Shown here in pieces: positions 11,799 to 22,547 of a DNA stretch of 64,000 bases. The DNA is from Dimargaris cristalligena (taxonomy: Eukaryota > Kickxellomycota > Dimargaritomycetes > Dimargaritales > Dimargaritaceae): contig JANBQC010000024.1 in NCBI GenBank assembly GCA_027576995.1, forward strand, positions 37,531 to 101,530, in the 5' to 3' direction. The position numbers and the translations under genes are program-made. Every line of letters begins with the position of its first letter. Position 1 is the stretch's first letter. The notes beneath the pieces are model-generated. The model was not told the origin of the DNA, made no database searches, and saw only the letters and a program-made list of their open reading frames with translations.

Positions 11799-12501
11799 TT
11801 ACATTCCCCATCGTTTTCCAGGCTACAATAACATATATAAACATACCTGCGTGTAAACAAGATGGGGCAGCGGCAGGAATGGGGGCCCCACCCTTTCGCA
11901 TGGCGCAATGCGACACTCCTTATTCTGGATAACACATTATACTGGCCAGTGTACATACTAGCTGTATTAAAATGTGATTAACTCTAAGTTGTCTGAATGG
12001 TCATCTAAGGGGGAGGGGAGAGTACTGTCTGGTAGGCGAAATATACGAACGGTGCTTTAAGCGGTGGTCCTATTCCTTCTAGTTTGAATAAACGGTAGTT
12101 TAACATTGCTTAGTGCACTGGAAAGGTATCTAGGCCTGATGAAGTACTAGAGAGCAGGGGCTCCGCGCATGACGTCATTATGACGAGTTGGCGTTGGAAG
12201 AATAATGTATTTTCATCTAGTTTTATTACTTTGATAAACAACTCCACGGAACAAAAGTGATTGGTTGGCGTATTAGCAACGTGGTGGATTTTAATTCCCC
12301 GCACTCATCTCCCTCGCCACTCATCAACCCCCCCCTCCACCGATTGCTGAGGGATTCACGGGAGGTCCGGCATGTCTTTCTTCCCCTTTTCACTCATTAC
12401 CGCACGGCCTTGGGATACGCTGGACTGGACTTGATTCCAAGGCCCCACCCAATGAACAGTACCGGGGTTGACACTGAATTAGGAGACTTCACACACATTT
12501 G

Positions 12502-12525
12502 TATATATATATATATATATATATA
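12502..12525. repeat. (TA)12 microsatellite
   Basis: Uninterrupted TA dinucleotides preceded by CACACATTTG. An open frame runs through it, but that is not evidence of coding. Confidence 0.9.
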
Positions 12526-13608
12526 CGAGGTTATACATCAGACGTTTCCGTATACCTTGTATTCAAAGGGATACTCAATACGAAAGGGCGGGGTATCCCG
12601 TTTAAAATGTATGTATGGTTGGTTTGTTGATTAATTACACCGATACATTTGGTGCCACTCACACAATTGGATACTAGTCCAGCAGTGGATATCCTGGGAA
12701 AATGGCCCGGGATTGACCAGCCATTTCCAGAATTATTCTAAACTAGACTAGAAACCTAAGGGATTCTCTAGTAGAGCCCAGGTAGTGTAAAGGAGTAAGG
12801 GGGTACAGTAAAATAGGCAATTCAGTATAGTAGGACGGCGCCATCCGTTGGCCAACCCGCCCGGTGATCTCACGAATGGCAATTTATGCAGCCCCGTCCC
12901 TTCGGACTGCACCCGTCAAACAAAACCAAAAAATGGAAAACAATATATAGGTAATCTTCATGACTACCCACATTCGTCCACTCATATTCACTCCCATTCA
13001 CTCGGACAATGGTGTGTGTAGGGTTCGGTAACAGGGGTAGAGAGGGATTAGAAATGGACGGACAATATACTAACAGTCCGATGTTATTTCGGCACTTTAC
13101 CCGCCTAAGTTCATTAGCAGCGACCCCGCCCGGCGGCAATCCTCGGCTCCGTAAAGTGTAATCCGGCATATTGTAGGGACCGTTGGGGAACATCAGATAT
13201 TCGCCAATTCCGTGACCTGGCCGGCTGAACTATCCCCCTCGTATGTGTCTATATCCCCTTTTTAGATTGCTTCAACTTTGTCACCGTATCGGCTTATTCA
13301 ATCGATGGCCAAAATTGCTCCCCTGCTATTTTTTCGGTAATCCAAACACCTCCTGTTGTACTGTAAACCACATATTACTAGCTGCTACCGACCGAGTGAT
13401 CCCACGTTTTCAAGACTAGTCGAGTCTTTTCGGTTTATTTGCATCATAATTTATTCACGACCCAAAAATATTACACTTCAAAACTTACTTCTCCAATTTT
13501 CCCATCATTCCTACTGCTGAACTTTTACCCTCCGCGGGTTATTCCATTCTCCCCCCATTTCGAGTGAATTGATGGTGCAAGTCCCACGGCCGGCACGTCT
13601 GTTTATGG

Positions 13609-14061
13609 TTAAATAGCTAATGGTGGCGCGTAGCTGGACATACCTTTATGTACGTGTTTATACAAAGTAATGATTTTGAGCAGCATGTCAGAGACCCGTG
13701 GTGAAGTTAGGTTACTTGCCCCCTTCAGCTGCCAGGGGAATGTAGACAAGGGGAGTTGGATGGCTGAGCCGTCATTGAAGGGGGGGAGTATTTGAATTCC
13801 AGCAGTAGAAAAATGTCGCCGATTACCAACGAAGTGCATTTGATTAATGTGTATATATAATAGGGGTAAATGGGGCGAGTATGGTAATGGAGGGCCTAGT
13901 CGGTTCGCATTTTGGCGAAGCAATGCAAGTTCAGCAGCACAGCGATGTAATAGGTGGGCTTTGGAGGATATAAACCGGGCACTATCCAATGCAATGGCTA
14001 GATTGAGTGGCGCGGTAGCATGGCCTATTCCAAGATGAAATGATTGTAAGGCTATAGGCAT
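13609..14061 (-). CDS. Hypothetical 150-residue ORF
   Basis: ATG-started minus-strand frame ending in TAG. The first 60 residues are rich in alanine and leucine and could form amphipathic helices; the rest has no recognisable motif. There is no signal peptide, membrane segment or family match. Codon choice is not clearly like that of the strong genes nearby (fewer C-ending codons). Its length is slightly above what chance readily gives at this base composition. Treat it as a candidate only. Confidence 0.2.
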   Translation of the reverse strand: MPIALQSFHLGIGHATAPLNLAIALDSARFISSKAHLLHRCAAELALLRQNANRLGPPLPYSPHLPLLYIHINQMHFVGNRRHFSTAGIQILPPFNDGSAIQLPLSTFPWQLKGASNLTSPRVSDMLLKIITLYKHVHKGMSSYAPPLAI

Positions 14062-14611
14062 GCTGAAGAGGTAAGTGTATAGGTCAGAATGTTATGGCAT
14101 GTCATTTTAGGATGACATTGCCCCAAGCGGACTAATTACACTTATGACGATGTAAATAAGTAGCTACAGACCACATTGGAGAGAATTGGTGGGAGGGCGG
14201 TGCAGATGGGTAGCGGTGACCCTTATTCTGGGGACCAGTTGGGGTTGCTGGATATGCCGGCCATGATCGCCATACTAAACCCGAAGGCATTTAAATATCT
14301 TCCCCCGAGGCCCATCACCCACCCTAACAATAACTTACGCATTGGGCCATATTCGGCGACATGGCTAATTCGGCTTTTTGATCATTGTTTTTAACCATAT
14401 TTACCTAAACGGCCCCGTTGGTGACTTCTTGATTCTCCGGGTGCCTCGCATGAGGTTTTTCTAGTCGGCCGAACACCATCGTTGTATTACATTGATGATA
14501 TTACGGGCAACTCAACTTGGGGCTAGCTTCATCCGGATTTATATCCCCATTCGGTATGTGCATCGGCGTTCCTTTCCTCCTGGGTGTTCACTGGGGGGAC
14601 CGCTCTTAAAA

Positions 14612-15148
14612 TTACGCCTTAGATTGGCTCGTCTCTCTCTCCTCCTGCCGCACTTCTAAAAAAGGCCAGAAAGAGTGCACCATCGCAGTCACCCAGGAAT
14701 GTTCGACTGTTGGTTTTTCTCCTTCATTTTCATTAATCAGCCAGTCTTCTAATACTTTGAAGTCAACAAGACCAAAATCATATATAAGGAATACTCCACT
14801 ACCTCCTGATGGGGATGGTGGGGCCTTACAATTGTTTACGCACCATTGCCCACTCTTACCCGCTGTTGACCTTCCCTCTACCATCTGGCACATTTATCTC
14901 CGCCAACTCCCTTATCCGTTCATTGGGATTGGACACTTTTTAATACAGTCCCTGACCACCACCCCCGTCCTATCCGGTGAAACATAGATATTAACATTTA
15001 GCCATTCAGCCCTGATTCTTTGTCCCCTCCAAGATCTCCCCACAATCAAGCAGGTTTTCGGTAGTACGAGACGCTTCATCGATGTATCTTTTCCATCAGT
15101 AGTTTTGTCCAGGGTAGTGATTGTTCCCGGTTGGTTAGAGCAATGCAA
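14612..15148 (-). pseudogene. Pair of protein-like minus-strand frames, possibly a decayed gene
   Basis: Two consecutive minus-strand frames in different phases: 14912-15148, with a K/R-rich segment ending RDCIKKCPIPMNG, and 14612-14893, with a hydrophobic LIYDFGLVDF segment and then an acidic, W-containing tail. YDFGL superficially recalls the DFG motif of protein kinases, but no glycine loop, HRD or APE motif accompanies it. A broken gene or a spliced gene is possible; so is chance. Confidence 0.15.
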
Positions 15149-17335
15149 AGTGATGTTCTATTGGAGGTAAAGGAGTGGGAGACCATCGCTTTGCTTCATC
15201 AAAGGCGCCGCGTCTCCAGCATTGGTCAATGTACTCGGTCAAATAGGGGGGCTATGTGGTAAATTGCCCACCCCCCTCATCTCCCTATTGCACAGTTTAT
15301 TTATTGGCGGCATACGTGGGTTGGGCAGCTATGCTGACGATCCCCCCCACCTATCCCTGGCGTCATCGTCAGTAATATCCATAGTCCAATGGTATTATAG
15401 TATTGCCCACTCCTCCACGGATTCCATCCACTTATTCATTTGCGCTTTGCCTCTCGTGAGTGGAGGGGGTTATTAGCGCTGATGAACATATAGTGTTGAG
15501 GGAACCTGTTATACTCACTTCAGCTGAGCTGACGAGAGTATGCGGAATCTTCCTCCGGGTCAGTTACGTGACATATTATTCACATTAGTCGGGGGGATAG
15601 GGGGGGAGGGAGCATGTAATAAAAAACTCCCCTTAAGTTAGGCTGACTTCTTTGGGCCGCCCTGGCGAAGTCTTTCAGCAGCCCCTTCATCTCCTCCCCC
15701 CGCCAATTCGCGGGTTGTTCATAGGTCAGCGACATTTTCTAGATTTTCATATTTCGCCGTAACTTATTGGAGGGGGAGGGAGACACAATAGAACCCATAA
15801 AGCCTCCCCTCCCCTAATTTACAGCTCTCTTATTCGCGGTCGACTCTCCGTCCTTTCGGTAGAACGGCGGCCGGGTACCCGACTTCTATTATCCCCTTCC
15901 TTCTCCCTTCTCCGTTAACCGTTCATTTTGTGTTGAGTGGTTGCGCGCGCCTTTTTTAGTTGACCCTGGCCTGTGGAGATTGATTCAGAGGCCCGTCACT
16001 CTCTACTGTGGAACAGGGTGAACCCTGTGGGCCGATCCGACTGTCTTCGTTGGCAGGAGTATTTAAATAGGTTGGCTTCGAACCGCCGCCGCTTCTTCTT
16101 CTCACCCCCTTTTCCTTCCCTATCCCTTCACTTTTGTACTATTGACTGAAGGGTGGTCCCATCGGACTGTTAGCAAGTCGCGGCTATTTGTTGTCCCATA
16201 CTCACCTCTTATCGCTGCAGCAATCCCTACCCCCCTCCCCTTTAATGGGTTTATGATGGAATTTACCTGATTTCAAATAGGAACAGTCAATGTACCTGCG
16301 GGTCCTATTCTATATCTGTCTATATTTATCTATATATATATATACTTGTCTATTCCCTGCTATTTTTCCTGTTTAGGCGGAGATTCAGATACCCAACTGT
16401 GGTTTATTGTATCAGGTTTAATCCGCGCTCAGACTCTCTCTCTTTCTTTCTTTATCATTATAAATTGCGTACTCACCTCCTTGGGCTTCTGCGACTCCGC
16501 TAAGCCCCTTATCTCTAATTCATCCCAAATCTCGTCACCTGCCCGCCCCCTTTCCCCTGGTATGTAGTTTTTTTCAGCGTCCGAACCGACAACGCCACTC
16601 CCTGTATTTATACCAATTGCTGTTCGTGTTTCCTTTCCCCAGACAATTCACTTCCGGTATAATCCGTAGGATTTGAAACATTTTTAGATGGTGGCTTCTG
16701 CCACCTATTTTCATCCAACCCCCTTCCCCGTTTGCCTGAGGTTAGACTGGGCTTCTGGGGGCGTTGCTTATATATATATGTATGTATATAGGTGGACGTT
16801 GGTTTATTGTCGTCTTTACCTACGGGCCTAACTGGCGGTATAGCGCCCCGTTCGTCTTGGATTTCTGCTGGGGTCGAAGGATTTGGTTGGATGTGACGTC
16901 ACTTCCATGTAGAAGGAGGTGCTTTCGCGGTTCTCCACCTATCATTGCTTCTTCAACCCTTTATTCTCCGATACTATTCACAGTCGTGTCTAACTCGCTC
17001 CGATGCTTCCGGCTTTGGTGTTCCGATTACTTCATTACGCACCTCCTAGTATTTTTATGTGCCATTTATAATCAGTATATAGTCCGCCATATGCATTACT
17101 GTTTGGCATGGTCATTCTTTCCCAGCTCCATTATGGTGGGTTGCTCTTATTATTTTCCCCCCTTGGAACCATACGCCCTAATCGCCGGTTTATCTAACAA
17201 AACTACACCACCCTTCTATTCCTTTCATTACATGCACACCCTCTTTCCCCTCACCACGTTGGTATCTATCGCTCCCTTCCGTATAGAACGGTATCATTCG
17301 CTTGTAGTCCGTGTCCCTCCTCCTATTGCATTACT
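15149..17335. other. Non-coding interval upstream of the second domain gene
   Basis: No supportable gene. Much of 15.6-17.3 kb is C/T-rich on the plus strand, which produces artificially long hydrophobic open frames, such as 16764-17366 starting at a non-ATG codon. A TATTTAAATA element near 16059-16068 followed by pyrimidine-rich DNA could be a distal promoter for the gene at 17336. Confidence 0.5.
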
Positions 17336-17842
17336 ATGCTTATTCGACTGGCTCAGCGATTGTTGAAGAGTGCCAAGTCGCCCGGCACATCCTCCCCACC
17401 GCCCGGGGTGGTCGCTGGTCCGATTGGCGTCGACGCCAAAGTAAAAGGTTCCACGGGTTGCTCGACCCATCCCCAGCCCCACCCGCGCTGCCGACAACGG
17501 TTGCCGCGGTCTGACCAGCGCCACTCTAGTACCGCCGCCCTTACTTCGGCGGCTACCCAGCAACGGCCCTCCTCACCGGTCGGTTCCGCTTCTTCGGGGT
17601 CCGCCACGTCCCTCACCCTGGTGGACGATAGTAACCGCATTAGGGCTGCTTTACTGTCCGAAATCCGGCAATTCGAGGAGGGCGTGTTTTCGGAACAGAG
17701 CACCCGGTATTATAATCTCACCATTACCTTGCATACCCTAAAGATGGGTTACCAGGGGGGGTGGTGCGAGCCGGTGTACCAGGACTATCTCCGGCGGCTG
17801 ATATCCGCCACGAATAATCGTCAGCAGGCCATTGTACACTAA
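17336..17842 (+). CDS. Small protein with unrecognised conserved domain, intronless copy
   Basis: Single-exon model of 168 residues, TAA stop. Residues 107-156 carry the domain shared with the gene at 9088: SEI, F..G.F, RYY.L, LH.L, WC.PVY and RRL in register with no gaps. The N-terminal 100 residues are rich in S, T, A, P and R and look disordered. The start is uncertain. The ATG at 17336 follows a C/T-rich leader like other starts here, but an acceptor-like CAG before RHSST (around residue 61) could instead join an upstream exon, which would give an N-terminus closer to the paralogue. The core lacks the paralogue's intron, so the two copies differ by intron gain or loss. A tryptophan (GGWC) replaces leucine (AGLC) at the conserved cysteine. 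No family recognised. Confidence 0.7.
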   Translation: MLIRLAQRLLKSAKSPGTSSPPPGVVAGPIGVDAKVKGSTGCSTHPQPHPRCRQRLPRSDQRHSSTAALTSAATQQRPSSPVGSASSGSATSLTLVDDSNRIRAALLSEIRQFEEGVFSEQSTRYYNLTITLHTLKMGYQGGWCEPVYQDYLRRLISATNNRQQAIVH

Positions 17843-18084
17843 GAGACAACTACTCCACCCCTTCGTATCTGATTAATAGCTCTTTAATCATTTCCTCCTA
17901 CATGATACGCCATTCATTCGAAGTTCCTTTCCGCCAGTTTGCGTCTAGTCTAGGTGGTCTTGGATATATCTTATCCTAACCCACCGTCGATTCCAGGATT
18001 AAGTTTAACATTGATTTTAATTCGATTTTTTTTTTTGGTCTAACCGGTCATATTAATCTCTGTATATGAAATATTAACCCAATA

Positions 18085-18387
18085 TCATTTGTATTTCTCC
18101 TTCTCGTTGCTTGACACCACTTCCCTACCCCATACCCCTACCCATTCGCCTGGATCTCTTGCCTCTACGCTCTGCACTGGCAAGGGTTTTTGGGTGATTT
18201 GCTTTTCATTGATTCTCACCTTGAAAACCTTACGAATCTTGACATCTCTGTATTTTTTTGCCAGACCTACCAACAATTTTATAATATCCTGAATACCGCG
18301 AATATTAAGTATTTTATTAGTACCATACTTTAGCCAATTTAAACACAAACACACACCCCTATTCCCTCTCTCCTCCTTACGACTCAT
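18085..18387 (-). CDS. Hypothetical 100-residue lysine-rich ORF
   Basis: ATG-started minus-strand ORF in an AT-rich gap between two genes. The middle is basic with alternating hydrophobic residues (KILNIRGIQDIIKLL) and could form helices. No family is recognised; a resemblance to intron-encoded endonuclease segments is too weak to use. It may be chance or antisense noise. Confidence 0.18.
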   Translation of the reverse strand: MSRKEERGNRGVCLCLNWLKYGTNKILNIRGIQDIIKLLVGLAKKYRDVKIRKVFKVRINEKQITQKPLPVQSVEARDPGEWVGVWGREVVSSNEKEKYK

Positions 18388-19092
18388 GTGTATCTTTTCC
18401 TCATTTTCTCTCTTGATACGACTCCGCTATGATATCCAAAATAATATTATATCCCCTCAACCTCTGCATGGAAAATACCCAAACATGAGATTATATATGA
18501 TAAATATGTAGGGAGCAGTACCAGGTTTGCATAGTGGTCACCCGATTAGCGTGAGCTGCCGATGATTGCTAACGAAGGTGGTTTGTCCTGGGTAATTGCC
18601 GTTACTTTGAGGTGCATAGTACTTTAAGCCCAGCCATGAAAGGGGACCGAAACGGTCAATAGGTTAATCTAATATCAAACTACAGCGGGCTTCGGTGGTG
18701 GTATTGTAGTGAATATCCAACTACCAATTCCAGGCTGAACACAGCATTATCTCAATAAGTTCAGATATCTAGAGCTACTGGAGTGTTTTTTTCGCGACTG
18801 ATTCAGATCGCCTTGACCGAAGCAGTGGTTGGTTGTGAGGCTCACTGTTTTTCATCCCGACCCAGTTGCAAATCTCCTCCCACAAATTAAGCCTAGATTC
18901 CTCTCTCCATCGTTTTCTCTCATTCAGGGTCGTAATTTACCAGTGGATCTCCTCTTTCGAATCTACGCTACTTTTCCGCATATAGTGCATTGCCCCGTCG
19001 GATCCCCCCTCCTTGTGCATCTCATTCTAGTTTTCTCCTTTTCTCCTCTACACAGTCCCCCTCCTCCCTTCTCCTTCACACTCCCATCAACC
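18388..19092. other. Upstream region of the eIF3k gene
   Basis: No gene seen. The last 220 bases before the start codon are strongly C/T-rich, especially 18885-19090, typical of fungal leaders. No clear TATA box was found close to the start. Confidence 0.5.
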
Positions 19093-20022
19093 ATGGATTC
19101 CACTTTCGCTCCTACCACGCGCCCCGAGGCCATCAACCAGCTGATCAACAGCGTCGAGCGGTACAACCCCGACAACACCGAAGTTCTCGAGGAATACTTG
19201 ACCAACCAGTGCCAAAACGACGAGAATGATCTCGCCGCCAACCTGGCCATCCTCAAACTTTACCAATTCAACCCTCATCTGCTGAACATGTCCGCTCTGG
19301 TCAAGATTCTGGTCAAGGCTCTGACTAAGTTCTACGACGCCGACTTCAATCTGTGTCTCTACCTTCTCAACGAGTCCATCGTAAGTTTAGCGTGAATCCA
19401 GCGAGATTTTCCTTTCTCCTTTCGCTTCCATATTGCCACTGCCCGCCTTATATCGTATTTCTGGGAATGCGCCCGTTTGAAATATCAGGTGTGAAGTACC
19501 AACCCAAACGGCGGTATGCTCGAGTGTTCCTGGCCCAGGATACCTACTAACCCGGTCCATCTCTTTTATATACATAAAATACTCTATATTACCGACCACA
19601 CCATCAATTACACTGCACGGCAGGCTGCCGAGGAGCCCATCGTCAAACTCATGGAGCTGAAGCAGTACCTTGAGGAGGCCCAGTTCGGTCTCTTCTGGTC
19701 CACGCTTCGCCAGTCGGACTACGCCGATCTGACCGTCGAGGTGAACGACTTCGACTCCTCCATCCGCCGCACCATCGCCCACGTCATTTCCATGGCCTAC
19801 CAGACTATTGACCGGCCTCTGCTCGAGCAATACCTAGACCTCCAGGGAGCCGACTTGGTTTCCCTGCTCGACACCCTCGGCTGGTCTTCAAGCTCGGAAC
19901 AGGCCGACGGAGTGGTTACTATCCCCCTCAACGAATACAACCGGGTGGAACCTACCGTCATTACCGAAAATGTTCAGTTTGCCCAGCTGACTAAAATTAT
20001 TGGTCATGCCAACACCGTCTAA
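19093..20022 (+). CDS. Translation initiation factor eIF3 subunit k
   Basis: Two exons: 19093-19380 and 19624-20022, with a 243-base intron (GTAAGT...CAG, phase 0). The protein is 228 residues, close to the human length of about 218. It matches eIF3k as I remember it: an N-terminal RYNP.N...LE.Y segment, then DLAANLAILKLYQFNP (human DLEANLAVLKLYQFNP), LVKALT..DF.LC, EEPI..L..L...LE...F..FW..L, and a winged-helix C-terminal half with R..I.HV...YQ.IDR.LL. The intron falls between LLNESI and AAEEPI, in register with human IDQAHQEERPI. eIF3k is a peripheral subunit of the eIF3 complex in the cytoplasm. The start has a good context (CAACCATGG) after a pyrimidine-rich leader. It lies tail to tail with the V-ATPase gene, 743 bases apart. 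Confidence 0.95.
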
Positions 20023-20765
20023 TTAGTATAGCATATATATATATAAGTATGTGTATGTGATTACTCCGAGGCTTGGCCCACTGTTCTCATTTAGTTTCCC
20101 GATTTTTTTGATTTTTGTTTTTTTTTTAAAAAAAAACGTATAACCCGTCCTCTCATTGCCTCCGTCCTCGTCTAGTAAATTTTTATTTCTCCCTGATGAA
20201 GCCCTTGTACGCTATCTAGTGACATTCCTTATTATCAGAGCAGCGATAGGTCATGTCGAACAGGGCCCAGTTGGGTTATATTCCTTCATTTGTAGAACCC
20301 CATTTGTTCCAGTGAGTATTTAAACATATAATGCTCCAACACCTAAGCTTTAGCCACCGAAGGGTAGTGGAGCCGAATACAAAGTGAGCGTAGTGAATGA
20401 TCTACGATTTATTTTGAGCACGAAGACCAGATAGGGTCAAATATTGCATAGAACCTGGGCGGAAAAAATAAAGACACGGTTATAGAATTACGGACACGAC
20501 GAAGAAGAGATTTTGTTGAAGTGAAACAGGATACGGAAGTTTTAAAAGAAACAAGATAAAGTAAAAAGCGGGGGGGTCGATTGGCAAGTAGACTGTGTAA
20601 GCAAATAAATAAAATTTGGACTGGAGACCCCGGCCGATAGGCCAACGTGGAAGCTCAAGATGGCTTGCAATATAGGTACGGATAAAGTGTGGCTAAATAC
20701 CGGTCGAGTTGGTCTAGTCGCGCGTTAACCCAACCCCAACACACACCCATACAAATTGGAATCTA
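20023..20765. other. Convergent intergenic region, eIF3k to V-ATPase c
   Basis: Short TA runs at 20035-20043 and T and A homopolymers near 20100-20140 lie just after eIF3k and may be part of its 3' end. Nothing else is recognised. Confidence 0.5.
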
Positions 20766-21718
20766 CTACATTTTGCAGACTTCGTTGTCACCTCGGGTAT
20801 TCAAAATCAGACCCACAATCAGACCGTAAAGTCCCAGCACTTCGGCAAAAATGAGGATGAGCACCATGGAGACGAACAGACGGTTCTGTAGAGCATAACC
20901 GCGCACCGAGCAGTCACCCACGATACCGATACTATAGCCGGCGGCTAGGCCGGTCAAACCAACCGAAAAGCCGGCGGCCAAGTGGGTGAATCCCGTGTAG
21001 AGCGAGTACTGACCGGGCTTGCCGAGCGAACCGGAAATGAGCACCGAGGCGACGAGACCGTAGACGGCAATGATACCCGCCATGACCACGGGAATAAGGG
21101 ACTGGGGTAGATAAGAGGTGATACCATAGGGTATAACATTAGTAGAGGCACGGGCTTGGCTGGTGTATAGAACGGCGAGGATGTGAACAAGTAAACCGTT
21201 TGGCAAACCAGCCCGGGGGGTAGGGTGTCATCAAGCGCCAAAAACCGAAATGCCAGATAGTAGGCATAATATAAGATGCATTAATGGGGTAGCGGGGAGG
21301 GAGATGTTGCCAATAACTTACCTTCATAATCAAGTGGGGGTAGAAGGTACCCATACCGGCGATACCGATACCGGACTTGGCCGTTCCGTAGGCAGCGCCC
21401 ATGGCTAAGCAGAGATGGTATAATGGAGGGTTTTTTATATGATAGGGTGGTTAGCGCGGGTTGCGTTGGTCGCCATAGTCACTAGTACTTTGGTCATTCG
21501 GACTAGGGGTGGCACATTAGCGCCCTACTCTAAGACAAGAATGCACGAGAAACCGAGCCAAGCGTCGAGATGCGCTGTTTCTCCTCTGGACCTAGGAGAC
21601 TTTTAATGCTAACCAGTCATATACTACTGAGGAGGGGACACTTACTACTAAAGACCATGGCACCGAAGACGCCGGCAAAGCCAAAGAATGGGGCATACAC
21701 GGGACAGTATTCGGACAT
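20766..21718 (-). CDS. vma3: V-type H+-ATPase proteolipid subunit c
   Basis: Three exons on the minus strand: 21646-21718, 21322-21404 and 20766-21101, with introns of 241 and 220 bases, both GTAAGT...AG. The join gives 163 residues (yeast Vma3 has 160) and ends in TAG. Signatures: [13 protein letters not shown] at the start, [11 protein letters not shown] in helix 1, [14 protein letters not shown] in helix 2, [13 protein letters not shown] in helix 3, and [20 protein letters not shown] in helix 4. Glu139 is the proton-carrying carboxylate of helix 4. Phase 1 at the first junction rebuilds a threonine codon (FS-T-MGAAYG), matching the family. The subunit forms the membrane rotor ring that pumps protons into vacuoles and endosomes. 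The C-terminal tail [11 protein letters not shown] is slightly longer than in yeast. The paralogous c' subunit is less likely, because the start and helices fit c best. Confidence 0.96.
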
Positions 21719-22286
21719 TCTGGGATACTGGCAGGAGAGGGGGTTGCGTTGGGGCGGGTATGCGAAGAGATGGAAGTGAAAGAGACCAAATGGACAAGTT
21801 AAGGAAACATACAATGGAAATAGAAGTGAATGAAAGGGATAGTTAGAATACGGGTCTTTCACAATGGGAGAGAAAGAAGAATAAGGGAGCAAAGGGACGT
21901 TGACTATGTGGGGTGTGCATTCCGTTTGGCTGGGTGCGGCGGGGGGCGAAAGGAGCACACAACACACCCATATAGGCAAAACTATCCCCTCCTCTTCCTT
22001 TGGTGGTCTCCAAGCTTGTAAAAGCTTTGCAATGGGGGCCGACAAGGAGAGTTGTACAACCACACGAGACCCTCCTCCTCACTTGGCTCACTAAAGGGCG
22101 CTTTCCTCTTTCTCGTTTTTTTCTAGCTCGCTCTCCCCATTAAAACCCTTCTTCCTTTTTACTCAAGCGCCACGCACCACCATTGGGTGTGCTGTAGCTT
22201 CTTTGGAATAGTAGGGCGGCGACCCAAGTTCCTGCGTCGTCCCCTCTAAATATACTGGAGGGGGGGACATTATTGAGCCGAGCAAC
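21719..22286. other. Upstream region of the V-ATPase c gene
   Basis: The promoter and leader of the minus-strand gene should lie here. On the minus strand it is C/T-rich at 21780-22000. Open frames in this segment overlap in several phases and are not credible. Confidence 0.45.
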
Positions 22287-22547
22287 CTAGACTTCCCCAC
22301 TGTCCTCCACTAGGTCGGGGGGGAGTTGGGTAAAGTCGCCGGGGCGGCTGTACCTGTCGAGTTGGACTTGTGCGACGTGTGCATCACCGCCACCAGTCGC
22401 GCTTTTCGAGGATATGGTGATCCTTTTCTTTCGCTCCGTTTTTAACCGGCGGCATCTTCGTACCCCACGCGTGACATATAGGGGCTTCGAGGAACAACAA
22501 CTCCACTCCCCATCCGTCACTAAAATGATACTCGTGGCCTTTGCCAT
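22287..22547 (-). CDS. Hypothetical 86-residue basic protein
   Basis: ATG-started minus-strand ORF ending in TAG; the frame stays open about 15 codons upstream of the ATG. It is visibly richer in G+C than its flanks and favours C- or G-ending codons, as the strong genes here do. The protein has a basic middle (RRCRRLKTERKKR) and a polar tail. No family is recognised and there is no membrane segment. It lies 569 bases upstream of V-ATPase c on the same strand. It could be a small gene, a terminal exon of a larger gene, or chance. Confidence 0.3.
   Translation of the reverse strand: MAKATSIILVTDGEWSCCSSKPLYVTRGVRRCRRLKTERKKRITISSKSATGGGDAHVAQVQLDRYSRPGDFTQLPPDLVEDSGEV

Larger units (their letters stand above)
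10186..13608. other. Gene-free interval with simple repeats and one dispersed repeat
   Basis: No supportable gene. It carries a (GT)n run at 11062-11080, a (TA)12 run at 12502-12525, C/T-rich patches near 11220-11290, and a copy of the dispersed repeat at 11655-11798. Open frames of 60-125 codons cross simple repeats or overlap each other and are not convincing. Confidence 0.55.

Noticed and set aside
12257..12634. 125-codon ORF
   Set aside because: It reads through the (TA)12 microsatellite and has no supporting feature.
16764..17366. 200-codon plus-strand ORF rich in hydrophobic residues
   Set aside because: It starts at a non-ATG codon and lies in a pyrimidine-rich leader, which automatically gives L, F, S and P-rich frames. 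It overlaps the better-supported gene at 17336.
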